Assembly: GCA_011048835.1 (NCBI GenBank)
Contig: DSDF01000018.1
Span: 1 to 54,044, forward strand
DNA from: Methanoculleus sp.
GTDB taxonomy: Archaea; Halobacteriota; Methanomicrobia; Methanomicrobiales; Methanomicrobiaceae
Length of the DNA: 54,044 nt
Direction of reading: 5' to 3'
The notes under the pieces were generated by a model. It saw nothing but the letters and a program-made list of their open reading frames with translations, was not told the origin of the DNA and ran no database searches. A program made the position numbers and the translations under genes. Below, piece by piece: positions 25,975 through 34,936 of the stretch; within the stretch, counting starts at the first letter, position 1, and every line of letters starts with the position of its first letter.

Positions 25975-26949
25975 ATGTCAGAACTGGATCTCGAGGACAT
26001 TCCCGGCGTCGGACCGACAACGGCCGAAAAACTGCGTGATGCGGGCTATGCCACCATTGAGAGCATCGCAACTGCATCCCCTTCAGATCTCGCCGAGGCC
26101 GCGGAAATCGGCGAAGCATCTGCAAAAAAAATGGTGAAAGCAGCCCGTGAGATGGCTGATATCGGGGGATTCAAGACCGGAAAAGTCGTGCTGGAGGAGC
26201 GAAAAGAGGTCCGCAAGCTCACGACGCTCGTTCCCGAGTTCGATGAATTGCTGGGCGGCGGCCTGGAGACCAAATCGATCACCGAGTTTTACGGGGAGTT
26301 CGGTTCAGGAAAAAGCCAGATCGCCCACCAGATGGCGGTGAACGTCCAGCTGTCCGAGGAGTACGGCGGGCTGAACGGATCCGCCGTCTACATCGACACG
26401 GAAAACACCTTCCGCCCCGAGCGCATCGCCCAGATGGTCGAAGGACTGGAACTCGATACCGATATCCCCGATACCGAAACCTTCCTCGAGCATATCCACG
26501 TGGCAAAGGGATACACCTCCGACCACCAGATGCTTCTCATCGACAGTGCCCGGGAGCTCGCCGCGAGTCTCAAGGAATCCGGCAAACCGGTGAAGCTCTT
26601 TGTGATCGATTCGCTGACCGCGCACTTCAGGGCGGAGTACGCGGGCAGGGGGACGCTCTCCGTGCGGCAGCAGAAACTGAACAAGCACATGTACGACATC
26701 GCCAAACTCGCCGAGGAGCACAACGCCGTGGCCCTCGTCACCAACCAGGTGCAGTCCAATCCTGCGGTGTTCTTCGGTGATCCCACCAAACCGGTGGGAG
26801 GCAACATCGTCGGCCACGCCTCCAAATTCCGCGTTTACCTGCGAAAGAGCAAGGGAGGAAAGCGGCTCGCAAAACTCGTCGACAGTCCCAGCCTTCCCGA
26901 GGGTGAGGCGCCGTTTATCGTGGAAGAAAGCGGCCTCAAATCGGTCTGA
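25975..26949 (+). CDS. radA: DNA repair and recombination protein RadA
   Basis: Archaeal RecA/Rad51 recombinase that forms filaments on single-stranded DNA and drives strand exchange. The 324-residue protein has a helix-hairpin-helix N-domain ([17 protein letters not shown], residues 9-25), Walker [10 protein letters not shown] (107-115), Walker [13 protein letters not shown] and the L2 region ([16 protein letters not shown]). It uses [14 protein letters not shown] as the linker to the polymerisation motif. ATG 25975. No intein is present, although archaeal radA genes sometimes carry one. It is followed 14 bases later by a phosphatase gene. Confidence 0.98.
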   Translation: MSELDLEDIPGVGPTTAEKLRDAGYATIESIATASPSDLAEAAEIGEASAKKMVKAAREMADIGGFKTGKVVLEERKEVRKLTTLVPEFDELLGGGLETKSITEFYGEFGSGKSQIAHQMAVNVQLSEEYGGLNGSAVYIDTENTFRPERIAQMVEGLELDTDIPDTETFLEHIHVAKGYTSDHQMLLIDSARELAASLKESGKPVKLFVIDSLTAHFRAEYAGRGTLSVRQQKLNKHMYDIAKLAEEHNAVALVTNQVQSNPAVFFGDPTKPVGGNIVGHASKFRVYLRKSKGGKRLAKLVDSPSLPEGEAPFIVEESGLKSV

Positions 26950-26963
26950 CCAGGACTTGACCG

Positions 26964-27683
26964 ATGCCTCCCAATCCTACGGTATCCCCCACCGCGCTGG
27001 TGTGCGATGTCGACGGCACCATCACCGATGAGCGCCGCCGGATCAATCTCGAGGCGGTGCGCGTCCTGCGGACGCTGATCGACGCCGGCGTTCCCGTGGT
27101 GCTTGCAAGCGGCAACACGGTCTGCGCCATGGATGTCCTGTGCAAGATGATCGGGACCGACGGGACGATCATCTCGGAAAACGGCGGGGTGTACCGGGTG
27201 ACATACCAGGGCGAGCGGCATGTCTGTGCCGATCGCTCGCTCGCCTGGGATGCATACCGCACGCTCGAACGACACTTCGAGGCGAAGGGACAAGCGCTTG
27301 AGTTGTATTCCGCCGAGTACCGGTTTGCCGATGTCGCGTTCGCGCGAACCGTGGACGTGGACGAGGTGCGGGACGTTCTTGCGGGCAGTCGTGTACGGGT
27401 GCTGGACACGCAGTTTGCGATTCATCTGGTAGCAAAGGATGTGAACAAAGGGACGGCGTTCATGCATCTCGTTGGGGATATGGGCCTTTCTCCCGCAGAT
27501 TTCATGGCAATCGGCGACTCGGAAAATGACGTGGAGATGATACGCGCCGCGGGAGTCGGTGTTGCCGTCGGAAACGGGTGCCCTGCCACAAAGGCTGCAG
27601 CGGACTGGGTTGCTCAAAAAAAGTATGGGGGAGGCTTCGTTGAAGCAGTGAAGACCTTTTTTCCCTATTTCTTCGACAGGTAG
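26964..27683 (+). CDS. Archaeal phosphoglycolate phosphatase (HAD family)
   Basis: A HAD-type phosphatase of 239 residues, related to the Thermoplasma TA0175 enzyme, that clears 2-phosphoglycolate. Motif I is DVDGTITDE (residues 14-22), motif II SGNTV, and motifs III and IV KGTAF and GDSENDVEM. It lies 14 bases behind radA, and its 3' end overlaps the convergent PRC-barrel gene by 19 bases. A role beside RuBisCO is sensible: oxygenation makes phosphoglycolate, and a phosphoribulokinase gene lies in this window. A broader sugar-phosphate phosphatase activity cannot be excluded. Confidence 0.82.
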   Translation: MPPNPTVSPTALVCDVDGTITDERRRINLEAVRVLRTLIDAGVPVVLASGNTVCAMDVLCKMIGTDGTIISENGGVYRVTYQGERHVCADRSLAWDAYRTLERHFEAKGQALELYSAEYRFADVAFARTVDVDEVRDVLAGSRVRVLDTQFAIHLVAKDVNKGTAFMHLVGDMGLSPADFMAIGDSENDVEMIRAAGVGVAVGNGCPATKAAADWVAQKKYGGGFVEAVKTFFPYFFDR

Positions 27684-27916
27684 CGGTCGACCACGATATA
27701 GTCCTTGATGTCCCTGACAGCCTCGAAGGGGACGAACATCCGGTCCGCCTCCACCGCATATCCCGCCGTTTCGAAGTTCTGGTCGGGCTTGACGACCAGA
27801 TCAATGACCTGCCCCGTGTGCAGATCAAACGTAATGTTTTTAATCGTTCCCATGACCATACCGTCGGTACTCATGATCTGTTTTTTGGAGAGAGCACGAG
27901 CAAAGGTTTTTTTCAT
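27665..27916 (-). CDS. PRC-barrel domain protein
   Basis: A small 83-residue PRC-barrel protein (MKKTFARALSKKQIMSTDG, then GTIKNITFDLHTGQVIDLVV). The PRC fold is shared with photosynthetic reaction centre H subunit and RimM. In archaea, such one-domain proteins have been linked to ribosome or division-site complexes, but no role is established for this one. ATG 27916 has no clear ribosome site (the upstream is CTCC and T-rich), so a leaderless or weak start is likely. It ends 19 bases inside the convergent phosphatase gene. Confidence 0.85.
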   Translation of the reverse strand: MKKTFARALSKKQIMSTDGMVMGTIKNITFDLHTGQVIDLVVKPDQNFETAGYAVEADRMFVPFEAVRDIKDYIVVDRYLSKK

Positions 27917-28055
27917 AAAAAAAAGGAGTTCATGATAGTATTTAAATTGTTCCAAATCCGGAAAAACCGGTATATCCCCGATTTTCACCCTCCTTCCTCC
28001 ATGCATGCTGCGGGCAGTGCCGCACCTTCGCATGCACGCTGCCGGCAGAGCAGCA

Positions 28056-28934
28056 TCAGAGCGAGGGGAACACACGAATGATGTCTGATTGTGTGATAAT
28101 ACCGACCGGCTTTCCGTTTTCGATCACCACGAGCCGACCGATTTCACGCTCTTTGAACCTGCTGATAACCTCGTAGAGTTTGATGTGTGCCGGGGCGATG
28201 ACCACGTCTCGCGTCATGATATCCACGACGCGCATCTCGATTGAAAGGCCTTGATCGATTGCCCTGGCAACATCGCTCAACGTGATGATGCCCAGCAGGC
28301 GTTCATCACCCACCACCGGTGCGCCATGGATGTGGCGTTTTGTAAAAAGTCGTATCGCATCCGCAATCGTGGCATCGGTGCTGAGGGTGTAGAGCGGAGC
28401 GCTCATGTAATCCCGGATTGGTTTCTTGGGAAGGGAGGTCATCTCCGAGATCGTGATGAGCAACGCCTGCTGCACCTCGTCTTTTCCGTAAATCTCTCCT
28501 TTTATCACCAGTTTGTTGACCGGTGTCGGGCCGACGGTGATCATCTCGCCCACTTCGAAGGATTTCACGCTCCCGAGCAGCCTCACCACTGCATGGCAGA
28601 GGTCGGGGTGGCAGAGCGTGGTGAAATCGATCTCCCGGACGTTGACACCCTTGATATGGTCTCCTCCCCGGCTGATAGGGACGACGGATTCCTGCTCCGA
28701 TATCGTCAGGTTGAGCTCGTTGTATGCCTGTGCGGTGGGGTGGTACCCCCCCTTCGGGCCGGGAATGCCATCGACGAGACCGAGGGCTTTGAGTGCCTGC
28801 ATCTGGTTGCGCACCGTCCCGGGGTTGCGCCGTAGCACCTGGGCAATTTCCTCTCCCTTGATCGCGTGGGAATGCTGGTGATAGAGGCTGATAAGGGTGA
28901 TCAGGATATCTTTTTGGATGAGCGAGAGATCCAT
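28056..28934 (-). CDS. Winged-helix and CBS-domain transcription regulator
   Basis: A 292-residue regulator. Residues 1-65 form a winged helix (QKDILITLISLYHQHSHAIK, then RRNPGTVRNQMQALKALGLV). Residues 66-165 are a family-specific middle (HPDLCHAVVRLLGS, with cysteines). A tandem CBS pair follows (170-292: RDYMSAPLYTLSTDATIADA, and DIMTRDVVIAPAHIKLYEVI). CBS pairs usually bind adenosyl nucleotides, so the protein may sense energy or S-adenosylmethionine state. ATG 28934 starts two bases from a perfect 12-bp palindrome, a likely site for its own control. It is divergent from the NOG1-like gene. Confidence 0.9.
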   Translation of the reverse strand: MDLSLIQKDILITLISLYHQHSHAIKGEEIAQVLRRNPGTVRNQMQALKALGLVDGIPGPKGGYHPTAQAYNELNLTISEQESVVPISRGGDHIKGVNVREIDFTTLCHPDLCHAVVRLLGSVKSFEVGEMITVGPTPVNKLVIKGEIYGKDEVQQALLITISEMTSLPKKPIRDYMSAPLYTLSTDATIADAIRLFTKRHIHGAPVVGDERLLGIITLSDVARAIDQGLSIEMRVVDIMTRDVVIAPAHIKLYEVISRFKEREIGRLVVIENGKPVGIITQSDIIRVFPSL

Positions 28935-28935
28935 A

Positions 28936-28947
28936 ATGATTAATCAT
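28936..28947. promoter_or_regulatory. Perfect 12-bp palindrome between regulator and NOG1-like gene
   Basis: ATGATTAATCAT begins two bases upstream of the HTH-CBS gene start, in a 47-bp divergent gap. AT-rich TATA-like stretches (GAATAAATAG and its complement) lie about 25 bp from each start codon, so both genes look leaderless and the palindrome would cover the regulator's transcription start. A repressor operator is the natural reading. Confidence 0.55.
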
Positions 28948-28981
28948 AAGAAATTGAATAAATAGATTTGGTAGTACATTC

Positions 28982-29929
28982 GTGGAATTTGAAACAATAC
29001 CTACTATTCCTACTGCAGATGAAATTATGGACCGTTCGCTGAGACGAGCAGCGAAGGCTATGCGGGAGAAAAGAAACCGGGACCGTGCCAATGAGGAGTT
29101 CGTGCGTGCCATCGCCAGTTCCGTCTATGATAAACTCAGTGATCTGGTGACCAAATTTCCGTCTTTCGATTCTCTGCCCCCATTTTACCGGGAAACGGTG
29201 CAGATCCTCTTCAATGTCGACCGTATGAGGAAATCGCTCGGCGCGCTCTCCTGGGCGGCAGCGCAGTCCCGCGAAGTGGGCTACGGGTATGCCCGCGAGA
29301 TGCGCCACGCCCCGGATACCGCGAGCGCCCGCAAACAGGCGACGGCGAGAATTTCCTCGATCGTTCACCAGGTGGACGGGGATCTGCGCTTCCTCAACGA
29401 AGCCCGCAATGTGTTGCGGAAACTGCCTCATATAGGGGACGAGTTTACGGTGGTGGTGGCAGGGTATCCCAATGTCGGCAAATCATCATTTATCAGGCTC
29501 GCCTCGTCGGCCGAACCCGAGGTGGCCGGGTATCCCTTTACCACCAAGCAGATCGTGGTGGGCCACAGGGAGATCGGCAGAAGGGAGCGCATGCAGTTCG
29601 TGGATACGCCAGGCATCCTTGATCGCCCGGAAGAGGAGCGCAACCCTATCGAGCAGCAGGCGCTCGCCGCGATCGCGAACGTCGCCGACGTGGTGCTCTT
29701 CATTCTCGATCCGAGCGAGGCGTGCGGGTATACGCTGGCGGACCAGCTTCACCTTCTGGATGATATCCGGGAAAAAATGGATCTCGTGCCGGTGGAGGTT
29801 GCCGTGAACAAGGCGGATCTCCAGTCGCTCGAAGGCTATGCAAATATGTCCACGATGACCGGAGCGGGTGTTGAAGACGTGGTTGCACGCCTTCTCACAC
29901 ACCGGGGATCCAGCCCCAGATCCCCGTGA
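28982..29929 (+). CDS. NOG1-like GTP-binding protein
   Basis: A 315-residue GTPase of the Obg/NOG1 group involved in large ribosomal subunit assembly. A helical N-domain (residues 1-150, with VRAIASSVYDKLSDLVTKFP) precedes the G domain: G1 GYPNVGKSSF (161-170), G2 and switch region PFTTKQI, G3 FVDTPGILDRPEEERN, and G4 VNKADL. The start is GTG 28982 at near-leaderless spacing from a TATA-like box. Its last 35 bases overlap the convergent presenilin gene. It is shorter than eukaryotic NOG1, as usual in archaea. Confidence 0.92.
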   Translation: MEFETIPTIPTADEIMDRSLRRAAKAMREKRNRDRANEEFVRAIASSVYDKLSDLVTKFPSFDSLPPFYRETVQILFNVDRMRKSLGALSWAAAQSREVGYGYAREMRHAPDTASARKQATARISSIVHQVDGDLRFLNEARNVLRKLPHIGDEFTVVVAGYPNVGKSSFIRLASSAEPEVAGYPFTTKQIVVGHREIGRRERMQFVDTPGILDRPEEERNPIEQQALAAIANVADVVLFILDPSEACGYTLADQLHLLDDIREKMDLVPVEVAVNKADLQSLEGYANMSTMTGAGVEDVVARLLTHRGSSPRSP

Positions 29930-30800
29930 GTGCGCAGGCGATCAAAAATCCCGCAATCGCGCCACCATTGAGCGCAGGCAGCCCCGCCTGTGGATTTCCC
30001 CTGTTGACGAAGTACATCAGCACGCCGAGCCCGACGAAGGTCCCGATCATCGCGCCGAGCGCCGGAGCGCCCGTAAATCCAGCAATGAGAGGTGCGTCGA
30101 TAAATACATGTGCTGAAACGGCCAGAATGGTGGGCATGATCAGGTCGCCAAGCCCCATCACGAATGCCCCCCTCTCCCCGCCTTCCATGGACAGTCCCTG
30201 CCTGATGTAGGAGTAGGACCGTGTTTTCGGGATCACGACGAGGATGGGGGTCTTGAGCTCGATAATGCCTTCAGCGAGGGAGATCATGTGCTTGGTCCTG
30301 TACACCGAGATGGCGTCGTAGATAGCCAGAAGGACGAGCAGGATGATGACCGGAATGATTTCAAGGGAAATGCCGAATATCGAGGCGATTCCCGCGGCGA
30401 TCAGAACGCCGATGACATCGATGACGTACCACTCCGGATAGAGGTGGAGAAGCGCGGTTGCCAGCACGGCGGAGGCGAGCGTAATTCCTCCCGCGATGAG
30501 GGTGAACCCGAAGAAATAGGTACTGATCGCGGAGAAGATATAGATCAGGCTGAAGAATATCGATACGGCGATGAGAACCGCCATGAGGTGTTTGCTCCCC
30601 CGTTTGATCAGGAAAAGCATGAGGAGGGTGAATATGAGTAATATCCCGATGAAAATAATTGGATTCGCCGCCGACGAGGGGTCCTCGAATGCCGCCACTC
30701 CCGCCTCCTGCATCCGCGGCGAGAGGAGGATCGCCCCCACCTGAACGAGCAGCAGCATCAGCGGCATCCCGACGAATGGTGCACTATTTCTGATATCCAT
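29895..30800 (-). CDS. Presenilin homologue, intramembrane aspartyl protease (A22 family)
   Basis: A 301-residue, nine-helix membrane protease. The two catalytic aspartates are in AIYDAISVY (D162) and VMGLGDLIMP (D219), and the third signature is the C-terminal LPALNGG (PAL motif). Length and aspartate positions nearly equal those I recall for the crystallised presenilin homologue of Methanoculleus marisnigri (D162, D220), which supports a close relative. Natural substrates of archaeal presenilins are not known. It starts at ATG 30800 and is divergent from a small membrane protein gene 57 bases away. It overlaps the convergent GTPase gene by 35 bases. Confidence 0.93.
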   Translation of the reverse strand: MDIRNSAPFVGMPLMLLLVQVGAILLSPRMQEAGVAAFEDPSSAANPIIFIGILLIFTLLMLFLIKRGSKHLMAVLIAVSIFFSLIYIFSAISTYFFGFTLIAGGITLASAVLATALLHLYPEWYVIDVIGVLIAAGIASIFGISLEIIPVIILLVLLAIYDAISVYRTKHMISLAEGIIELKTPILVVIPKTRSYSYIRQGLSMEGGERGAFVMGLGDLIMPTILAVSAHVFIDAPLIAGFTGAPALGAMIGTFVGLGVLMYFVNRGNPQAGLPALNGGAIAGFLIACALTGIWGWIPGV

Positions 30801-30857
30801 AATGGTTCTCCATGAATTATAGGTAGATTAATTAGTGGTTCGTTATTATGTAAAAGC

Positions 30858-31172
30858 ATGGATATTCGGGATTACATGGTTGATATTGTGCTCACCTTCG
30901 TTCTCGTCGTATCAACCCTCGTGCTGGTCATGCGGCTATGGCAGGATCTGATCATCGCGTTTTCCGCAACGTTCATGATGCTTGCATTCGGGGGACTGTT
31001 CATCTCCCTTGCCATGAAGATCCGGCATCTCGATGAGAGTGTCATTTCCCGCGAACACACGATGCGGGTTAATCTGGAGGATATTTCGAACCGGATGAGC
31101 CAGAAATACGACAACTCGATCTCGCACATCGACGACGTGGTCAACGAACTCTCCCGGCGGATGTACCGCTGA
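30858..31172 (+). CDS. Small membrane protein with two N-terminal helices and coiled-coil tail
   Basis: A 104-residue protein of unknown function from ATG 30858. Two membrane helices (about residues 8-26 and 31-51) are followed by a charged helical tail (REHTMRVNLEDISNRMSQKY, then HIDDVVNELSRRMYR) that looks able to form a coiled coil in the cytoplasm. It starts 57 bases from the divergent presenilin gene and has no ribosome-binding site, so it may be leaderless. The divergent layout hints at shared control, nothing more. Confidence 0.72.
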   Translation: MDIRDYMVDIVLTFVLVVSTLVLVMRLWQDLIIAFSATFMMLAFGGLFISLAMKIRHLDESVISREHTMRVNLEDISNRMSQKYDNSISHIDDVVNELSRRMYR

Positions 31173-31291
31173 GTGGTCAACTCCCATTTGTATTTTTTAA
31201 TGCACCAAGCGTTTATGTGGCCGGCCAGGACCCCGCGTGATTGCCGGTCAAAAAACCTTTGTTCTCTGAACGATGACATGGAGTGATCCGC

Positions 31292-32293
31292 GTGGGCGTT
31301 GCGATACGTGATATTCTGGCTGATTTCAAGTCGACGGTGGAGTGGGAGTCGCTGGCGGGTGTGGCGGCGGTCGATGCCCACAATGCCCTCTACCAGTTTC
31401 TGAGCATCATCCGCCAGCCCGACGGCACGCCGCTGATGGACCGGGAGGGAAGGGTGACGTCCCACCTCTCCGGCCTGTTCTTCCGGACGGTCAATTTCAT
31501 CGAGAAAGGGATACGGCCGGTGTATATCTTCGACGGTCCGCCCCCGGCATTCAAGACCGCAACCATCCTGCAGCGAAGGGAAACAAGGCGTGCTGCAGGG
31601 GAAAAATGGCAGGAAGCGCTGAAGGTCGGCGACCTCGAGGAAGCCTACAAGCAGGCCCGTTCTTCGTCGCGCGTGGACGATGCGGTGATCGCGAGCGCGA
31701 AATCCCTGCTCGCTCTCATGGGAATCCCCATCGTGGACGCACCGAGCGAGGGAGAGGCGCAGGCCGCGTTCATGGCGGCCCGGGGGGATGTCGCCTACCC
31801 GGTGTCGCAGGATTATGACTCGCTGCTCTTCGGCGCGCCGGTGCTGGTCCGGAACCTCACGGTGAGCGGCAAACGGAAGTTCCGGAACAGGACACTGACC
31901 ATCAGGCCCGAGAGGATCGTGCTCAAAGACGTCCTCGAGGGCCTCGAAATCTCGCGGGAACAGCTCGTCGAGATCGGCATCCTGATCGGTACCGACTTCA
32001 ACGAGGGCATCAGGGGTGTGGGGCCAAGGACTGCGTTAAAGCTCGTGCAGCAGGATGCATTTGACGTCACCGTGGAAGAGAAGATGGCCGGTTTCGACCC
32101 GGAACCGGTCAGGGACTTCTTCCTGCACCCGCCGGTCACCGGACGATATGATCTCGCCTGGGCCTCTCCCGACGGGGGGGGTATCCTCGAGCTGCTGTGC
32201 GAGGGCTATGATTTTTCGCCCGAACGGGTCTCCGGATCTCTGGAAAAGATCATGAAAACAAGCGGCCAGAAGACGCTCGACCAGTGGTTCTGA
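31292..32293 (+). CDS. fen: Flap endonuclease FEN1
   Basis: A structure-specific nuclease that removes 5' flaps in Okazaki fragment maturation and repair. The 333-residue protein begins VGVAIRDIL after GTG 31292, preceded at 8 bases by GGAG; another GTG three codons earlier is less likely because family N-termini start MGVxxRD. Metal ligands lie in AAVDAHNALYQFL, IFDGPPP, DAPSEGEAQAAFMA, QDYDSLLFGAP and IGTDFNEG. The C-terminus QKTLDQWF is a good PCNA-binding box. Complete, with no intein. Confidence 0.96.
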   Translation: MGVAIRDILADFKSTVEWESLAGVAAVDAHNALYQFLSIIRQPDGTPLMDREGRVTSHLSGLFFRTVNFIEKGIRPVYIFDGPPPAFKTATILQRRETRRAAGEKWQEALKVGDLEEAYKQARSSSRVDDAVIASAKSLLALMGIPIVDAPSEGEAQAAFMAARGDVAYPVSQDYDSLLFGAPVLVRNLTVSGKRKFRNRTLTIRPERIVLKDVLEGLEISREQLVEIGILIGTDFNEGIRGVGPRTALKLVQQDAFDVTVEEKMAGFDPEPVRDFFLHPPVTGRYDLAWASPDGGGILELLCEGYDFSPERVSGSLEKIMKTSGQKTLDQWF

Positions 32294-32308
32294 CCGGCTC
32301 CGGCAGGG

Positions 32309-33076
32309 GTGATGAAGGCGCATGCCCAGGCCGGCGTCACGCGTGTCGGATCGCCGGACCGAGCTGCGCCGGAAAGTCGACGGTGGCCGAAGACCACAGA
32401 AAACGCGTTTCTTTCTCTCTTGTCCCGCTGGACCCTTTTTTCCGGAAATCCCCGCGAGCAGCGCGCATGGATTTTCCGACAGGGATATCGGGGAATCGCG
32501 GATGCCCGACCGGCTGGCATGATGCCCTCGGGAGCTGAAGCAGGGCAGGCCCGTGCGGATCCCTCGTGCCACGTGGATCGCGGACTTTTTCCGGGGGTGG
32601 AACCCGTCGCGCTGGTACCCGTGGAGGGTTATCTCCGCTTTATCTGCTGTGAGACCTGCGATCAGGTTGATTGCAGGGTGTTTCTCGATATCCCGGAGGG
32701 GAGCAGCTGCGCCGACGATGCAGGCGTGAACGAAACCCTGATCCCCGCGTCTATCGAGGAGCTCGTGATACCCTCCTTTTGCCGCTACCGTCCGCTCCTT
32801 CTTCACAACAGCAATGGGGTGATCGATGATGCGCGACCGCTCGACGAGGTGGTGGAAGCAGTGCTCCGCGCGGTTCCGTGCGTGCACCCGCTCAGGCGCA
32901 CCCGCCGGGAGATGTGGCACAATGTCCCGGCTGCAATGAATCCTGTGCCGCACGCCTGGTGCGTGGATCCGCCGACGATGCTGCCCGCAGCACGGCATCC
33001 TTTGCCCTGTCTGTGCCGATCTGCAGGAGCGCCACTGCGGCGCGGTGGCGCACGTCATCTTCCTGATCCTCCATAA
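32309..33076 (+). other. Uncertain coding stretch, possibly a decaying gene
   Basis: The 598-base gap between FEN1 and the HEAT-repeat gene holds an open plus frame that runs on into the end of the HEAT-repeat gene. Residues encoded from about GTG 32573 to 32890 look protein-like (EPVALVPVEGYLRFICCETC, and GVIDDARPLDEVVEAVLRAV), with several cysteines. The part before 32573 and the part after 32891 look like random translation. That pattern fits either a gene that has lost its proper ends or chance in high-GC DNA. No family is recognised. Confidence 0.35.
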
Positions 33077-34157
33077 GCACCTGTTCCAGTGCAGGAACAG
33101 CCGCGGGGTCGCGTATCCGTCCCAGCGATCCCGCCGCCCGGATGCGGACGTACTTGGCGTGGTCACGAAGAGCCGCGAGAAGCTGATCGGTCACCCCGCC
33201 GTTTGCGAGCCTTCCGAGTGATTTTGCACTCTCTCCACGCACATAGGGGCTTTCATCACGCAGGAGGCGGACAAATTCGGGCACCAGATCGTCTCCCCCG
33301 ATAATGCGCAGCGCGATGACCGCCCCCATGCGGACATGCCAGTCTTCATCCCGAAGAGTATCGAGCAGCCGCGACCGTGCCGGTCTGCCAATGCTGGCAA
33401 GCGCCTGGGACGCCGCCTCGCGGACTCTTCTGTCTTCGTCTTTCAATGCCGCGATAAGGGGCTCGATTCCCCTTGTATCCCCGATGATTCCGAGTGTCCG
33501 TGCCGCCGCATCCCTCGTGCTCGAGCACGTATCATTCAGCGTAACGATGAGCGGCTCGACTGCCGGTTCGCCGATTGCATTCAGCGTCTGCATCGCCCGT
33601 GCGCGTTCCTGGCTGTCCGGCGAACGGAATGCATTGATGATCCCGCAGATGTATTCCCGCGATTTCCTGACGATCTGCTGTTCTTTTATTCCGGGTCCGG
33701 ACATCACGGCAGTCTCTCCCTGAAGACCATAGGTGCTTTCGTCTATGGCAGCAGGGGGTGTCGCAATGCGCGGGTCTCTCAGCGCCATGGACGTAGCGGC
33801 GACCACCCAGAGATACAAGGCGGCGGTAAAGGCGGAGGAGACGAAATCGATGGCTGCGCCGCTCATCATGAAATAGAACATGAACAGGATATAGACGATC
33901 ATGATCAGGACGGAGAAGAGCAGTGTTCGACGGGGGTACCAGATGGTCATCAGCACGATGGGAATATAGTACAGATGCGGGCTGAACGCCGCAAGCGAGG
34001 GAAATGCCTCGTGGATGGAGGGTTCGAGCGAGTAGATGGAAATGAGAAGGGAGACCATGACGAAGGCCGCGATCACCCAGAGTTTCACGACATCACTCTC
34101 CTCGAACCGCGGGAGATGGCATGACGGTACGTGTATCGGGGACGACATTGGGATCAC
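32892..34157 (-). CDS. Membrane-anchored HEAT-repeat protein
   Basis: A 421-residue protein with an N-terminal membrane part of about four helices (VVKLWVIAAFVMVSLLISIY at about 23-42, then FSPHLYYIPIVLMTIWY, LFSVLIMIVYILFMFYF and a fourth to about residue 126). A cytoplasmic array of HEAT or PBS-lyase-type repeats follows (about 165-405). Each repeat is about 31 residues, such as AARTLGIIGDTRGIEPLIAA and AAGSLGRIRDPAAVPALEQV. Such repeats bind other proteins. GTG 34157 has GGTGA at good spacing; ATG 34148 is an alternative. It is divergent from nothing close and appears monocistronic. Partner unknown. Confidence 0.85.
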   Translation of the reverse strand: MIPMSSPIHVPSCHLPRFEESDVVKLWVIAAFVMVSLLISIYSLEPSIHEAFPSLAAFSPHLYYIPIVLMTIWYPRRTLLFSVLIMIVYILFMFYFMMSGAAIDFVSSAFTAALYLWVVAATSMALRDPRIATPPAAIDESTYGLQGETAVMSGPGIKEQQIVRKSREYICGIINAFRSPDSQERARAMQTLNAIGEPAVEPLIVTLNDTCSSTRDAAARTLGIIGDTRGIEPLIAALKDEDRRVREAASQALASIGRPARSRLLDTLRDEDWHVRMGAVIALRIIGGDDLVPEFVRLLRDESPYVRGESAKSLGRLANGGVTDQLLAALRDHAKYVRIRAAGSLGRIRDPAAVPALEQVLMEDQEDDVRHRAAVALLQIGTDRAKDAVLRAASSADPRTRRAAQDSLQPGHCATSPGGCA

Positions 34158-34324
34158 ACAACTTTCACCGCTGTACCCATTTATACCTTCCTTTCGACGC
34201 CGGATTTTGCGCAGAATAGTCCGGATGCGTTTTAATGTATCGGTTTTCCTCGTTGTAACAATCCTTCCGCAGAAAAAGTGCGAGTGGCGGATTTGCCACC
34301 GGCGCCGGTGAATCAGGAGCGTTT

Positions 34325-34936
34325 TTACGGGGATTCGGCCTCATCCATCTGCTTCCAGACATGGACGAACCGCTGGATAGCGGTATAATTGCCCAGCACC
34401 CCGAAAATGACCAGAAGCCACCCGAGGTACGGCATCCCCAGTACCCCGCCCGGAATGAGGACATCCAATATGCCGGCGATCATGAGCAGCAGCAGTCTGT
34501 CCGCCCTGCCCATGATCCCCCCGTAAAACCGGCCCACACCCACCGCCTGCGCCTGTGTTCCCAGGTAGGAGGACATCAGGACACCGGTGAGCGCAAAGAC
34601 GCCCACCTGCCATGATGCGGCACCACCGGCGAAGACGCCGGTGATGATGAAAATATCCGCGTAGCGGTCGAGCACATGGTCCAGAAAATCTCCTTTTTTA
34701 CTGTCAACGCCCAGTTCCCTGGCAATCGCCCCGTCCATTGCGTCAAAAACCGCATTTGCAGCGACGAGAACCACTCCGGGCAGGATCTCGCCAAGGGAGA
34801 AAGCGATGCCTGCTCCGAGGGCTCCAAGCAGGGAGATGACGGAGCAGGTATTGGGCGTCAGTCCTGCACGAAGGGAAATCCTGACAAGAGGGGCAAAGAG
34901 TACTTTCCCGTGGGGGCGAAGCCGGTCGAGTGTCAT
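34325..34936 (-). CDS. CDP-alcohol phosphatidyltransferase family (archaetidylinositol phosphate synthase-like)
   Basis: A 203-residue membrane enzyme that joins a CDP-activated ether lipid with an alcohol to make a polar head group. The family motif D-G-x2-A-R-x8-G-x3-D-x3-D is complete as DAMDGAIARELGV followed by KGDFLDHVLDRYAD. Around it are about six membrane helices. The ATG at 34936 overlaps the stop of the kinase gene by four bases. In methanogens this short form is often annotated as archaetidylinositol phosphate synthase; archaetidylserine or glycerol-type synthases are alternatives. It is the last gene of the pyrG operon. Confidence 0.82.
   Translation of the reverse strand: MTLDRLRPHGKVLFAPLVRISLRAGLTPNTCSVISLLGALGAGIAFSLGEILPGVVLVAANAVFDAMDGAIARELGVDSKKGDFLDHVLDRYADIFIITGVFAGGAASWQVGVFALTGVLMSSYLGTQAQAVGVGRFYGGIMGRADRLLLLMIAGILDVLIPGGVLGMPYLGWLLVIFGVLGNYTAIQRFVHVWKQMDEAESP

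Noticed and set aside
32036-33166. Long minus-strand open frame across FEN1 and the HEAT-repeat gene
   Set aside because: It overlaps two convincing genes in other frames and has histidine- and arginine-rich random composition.
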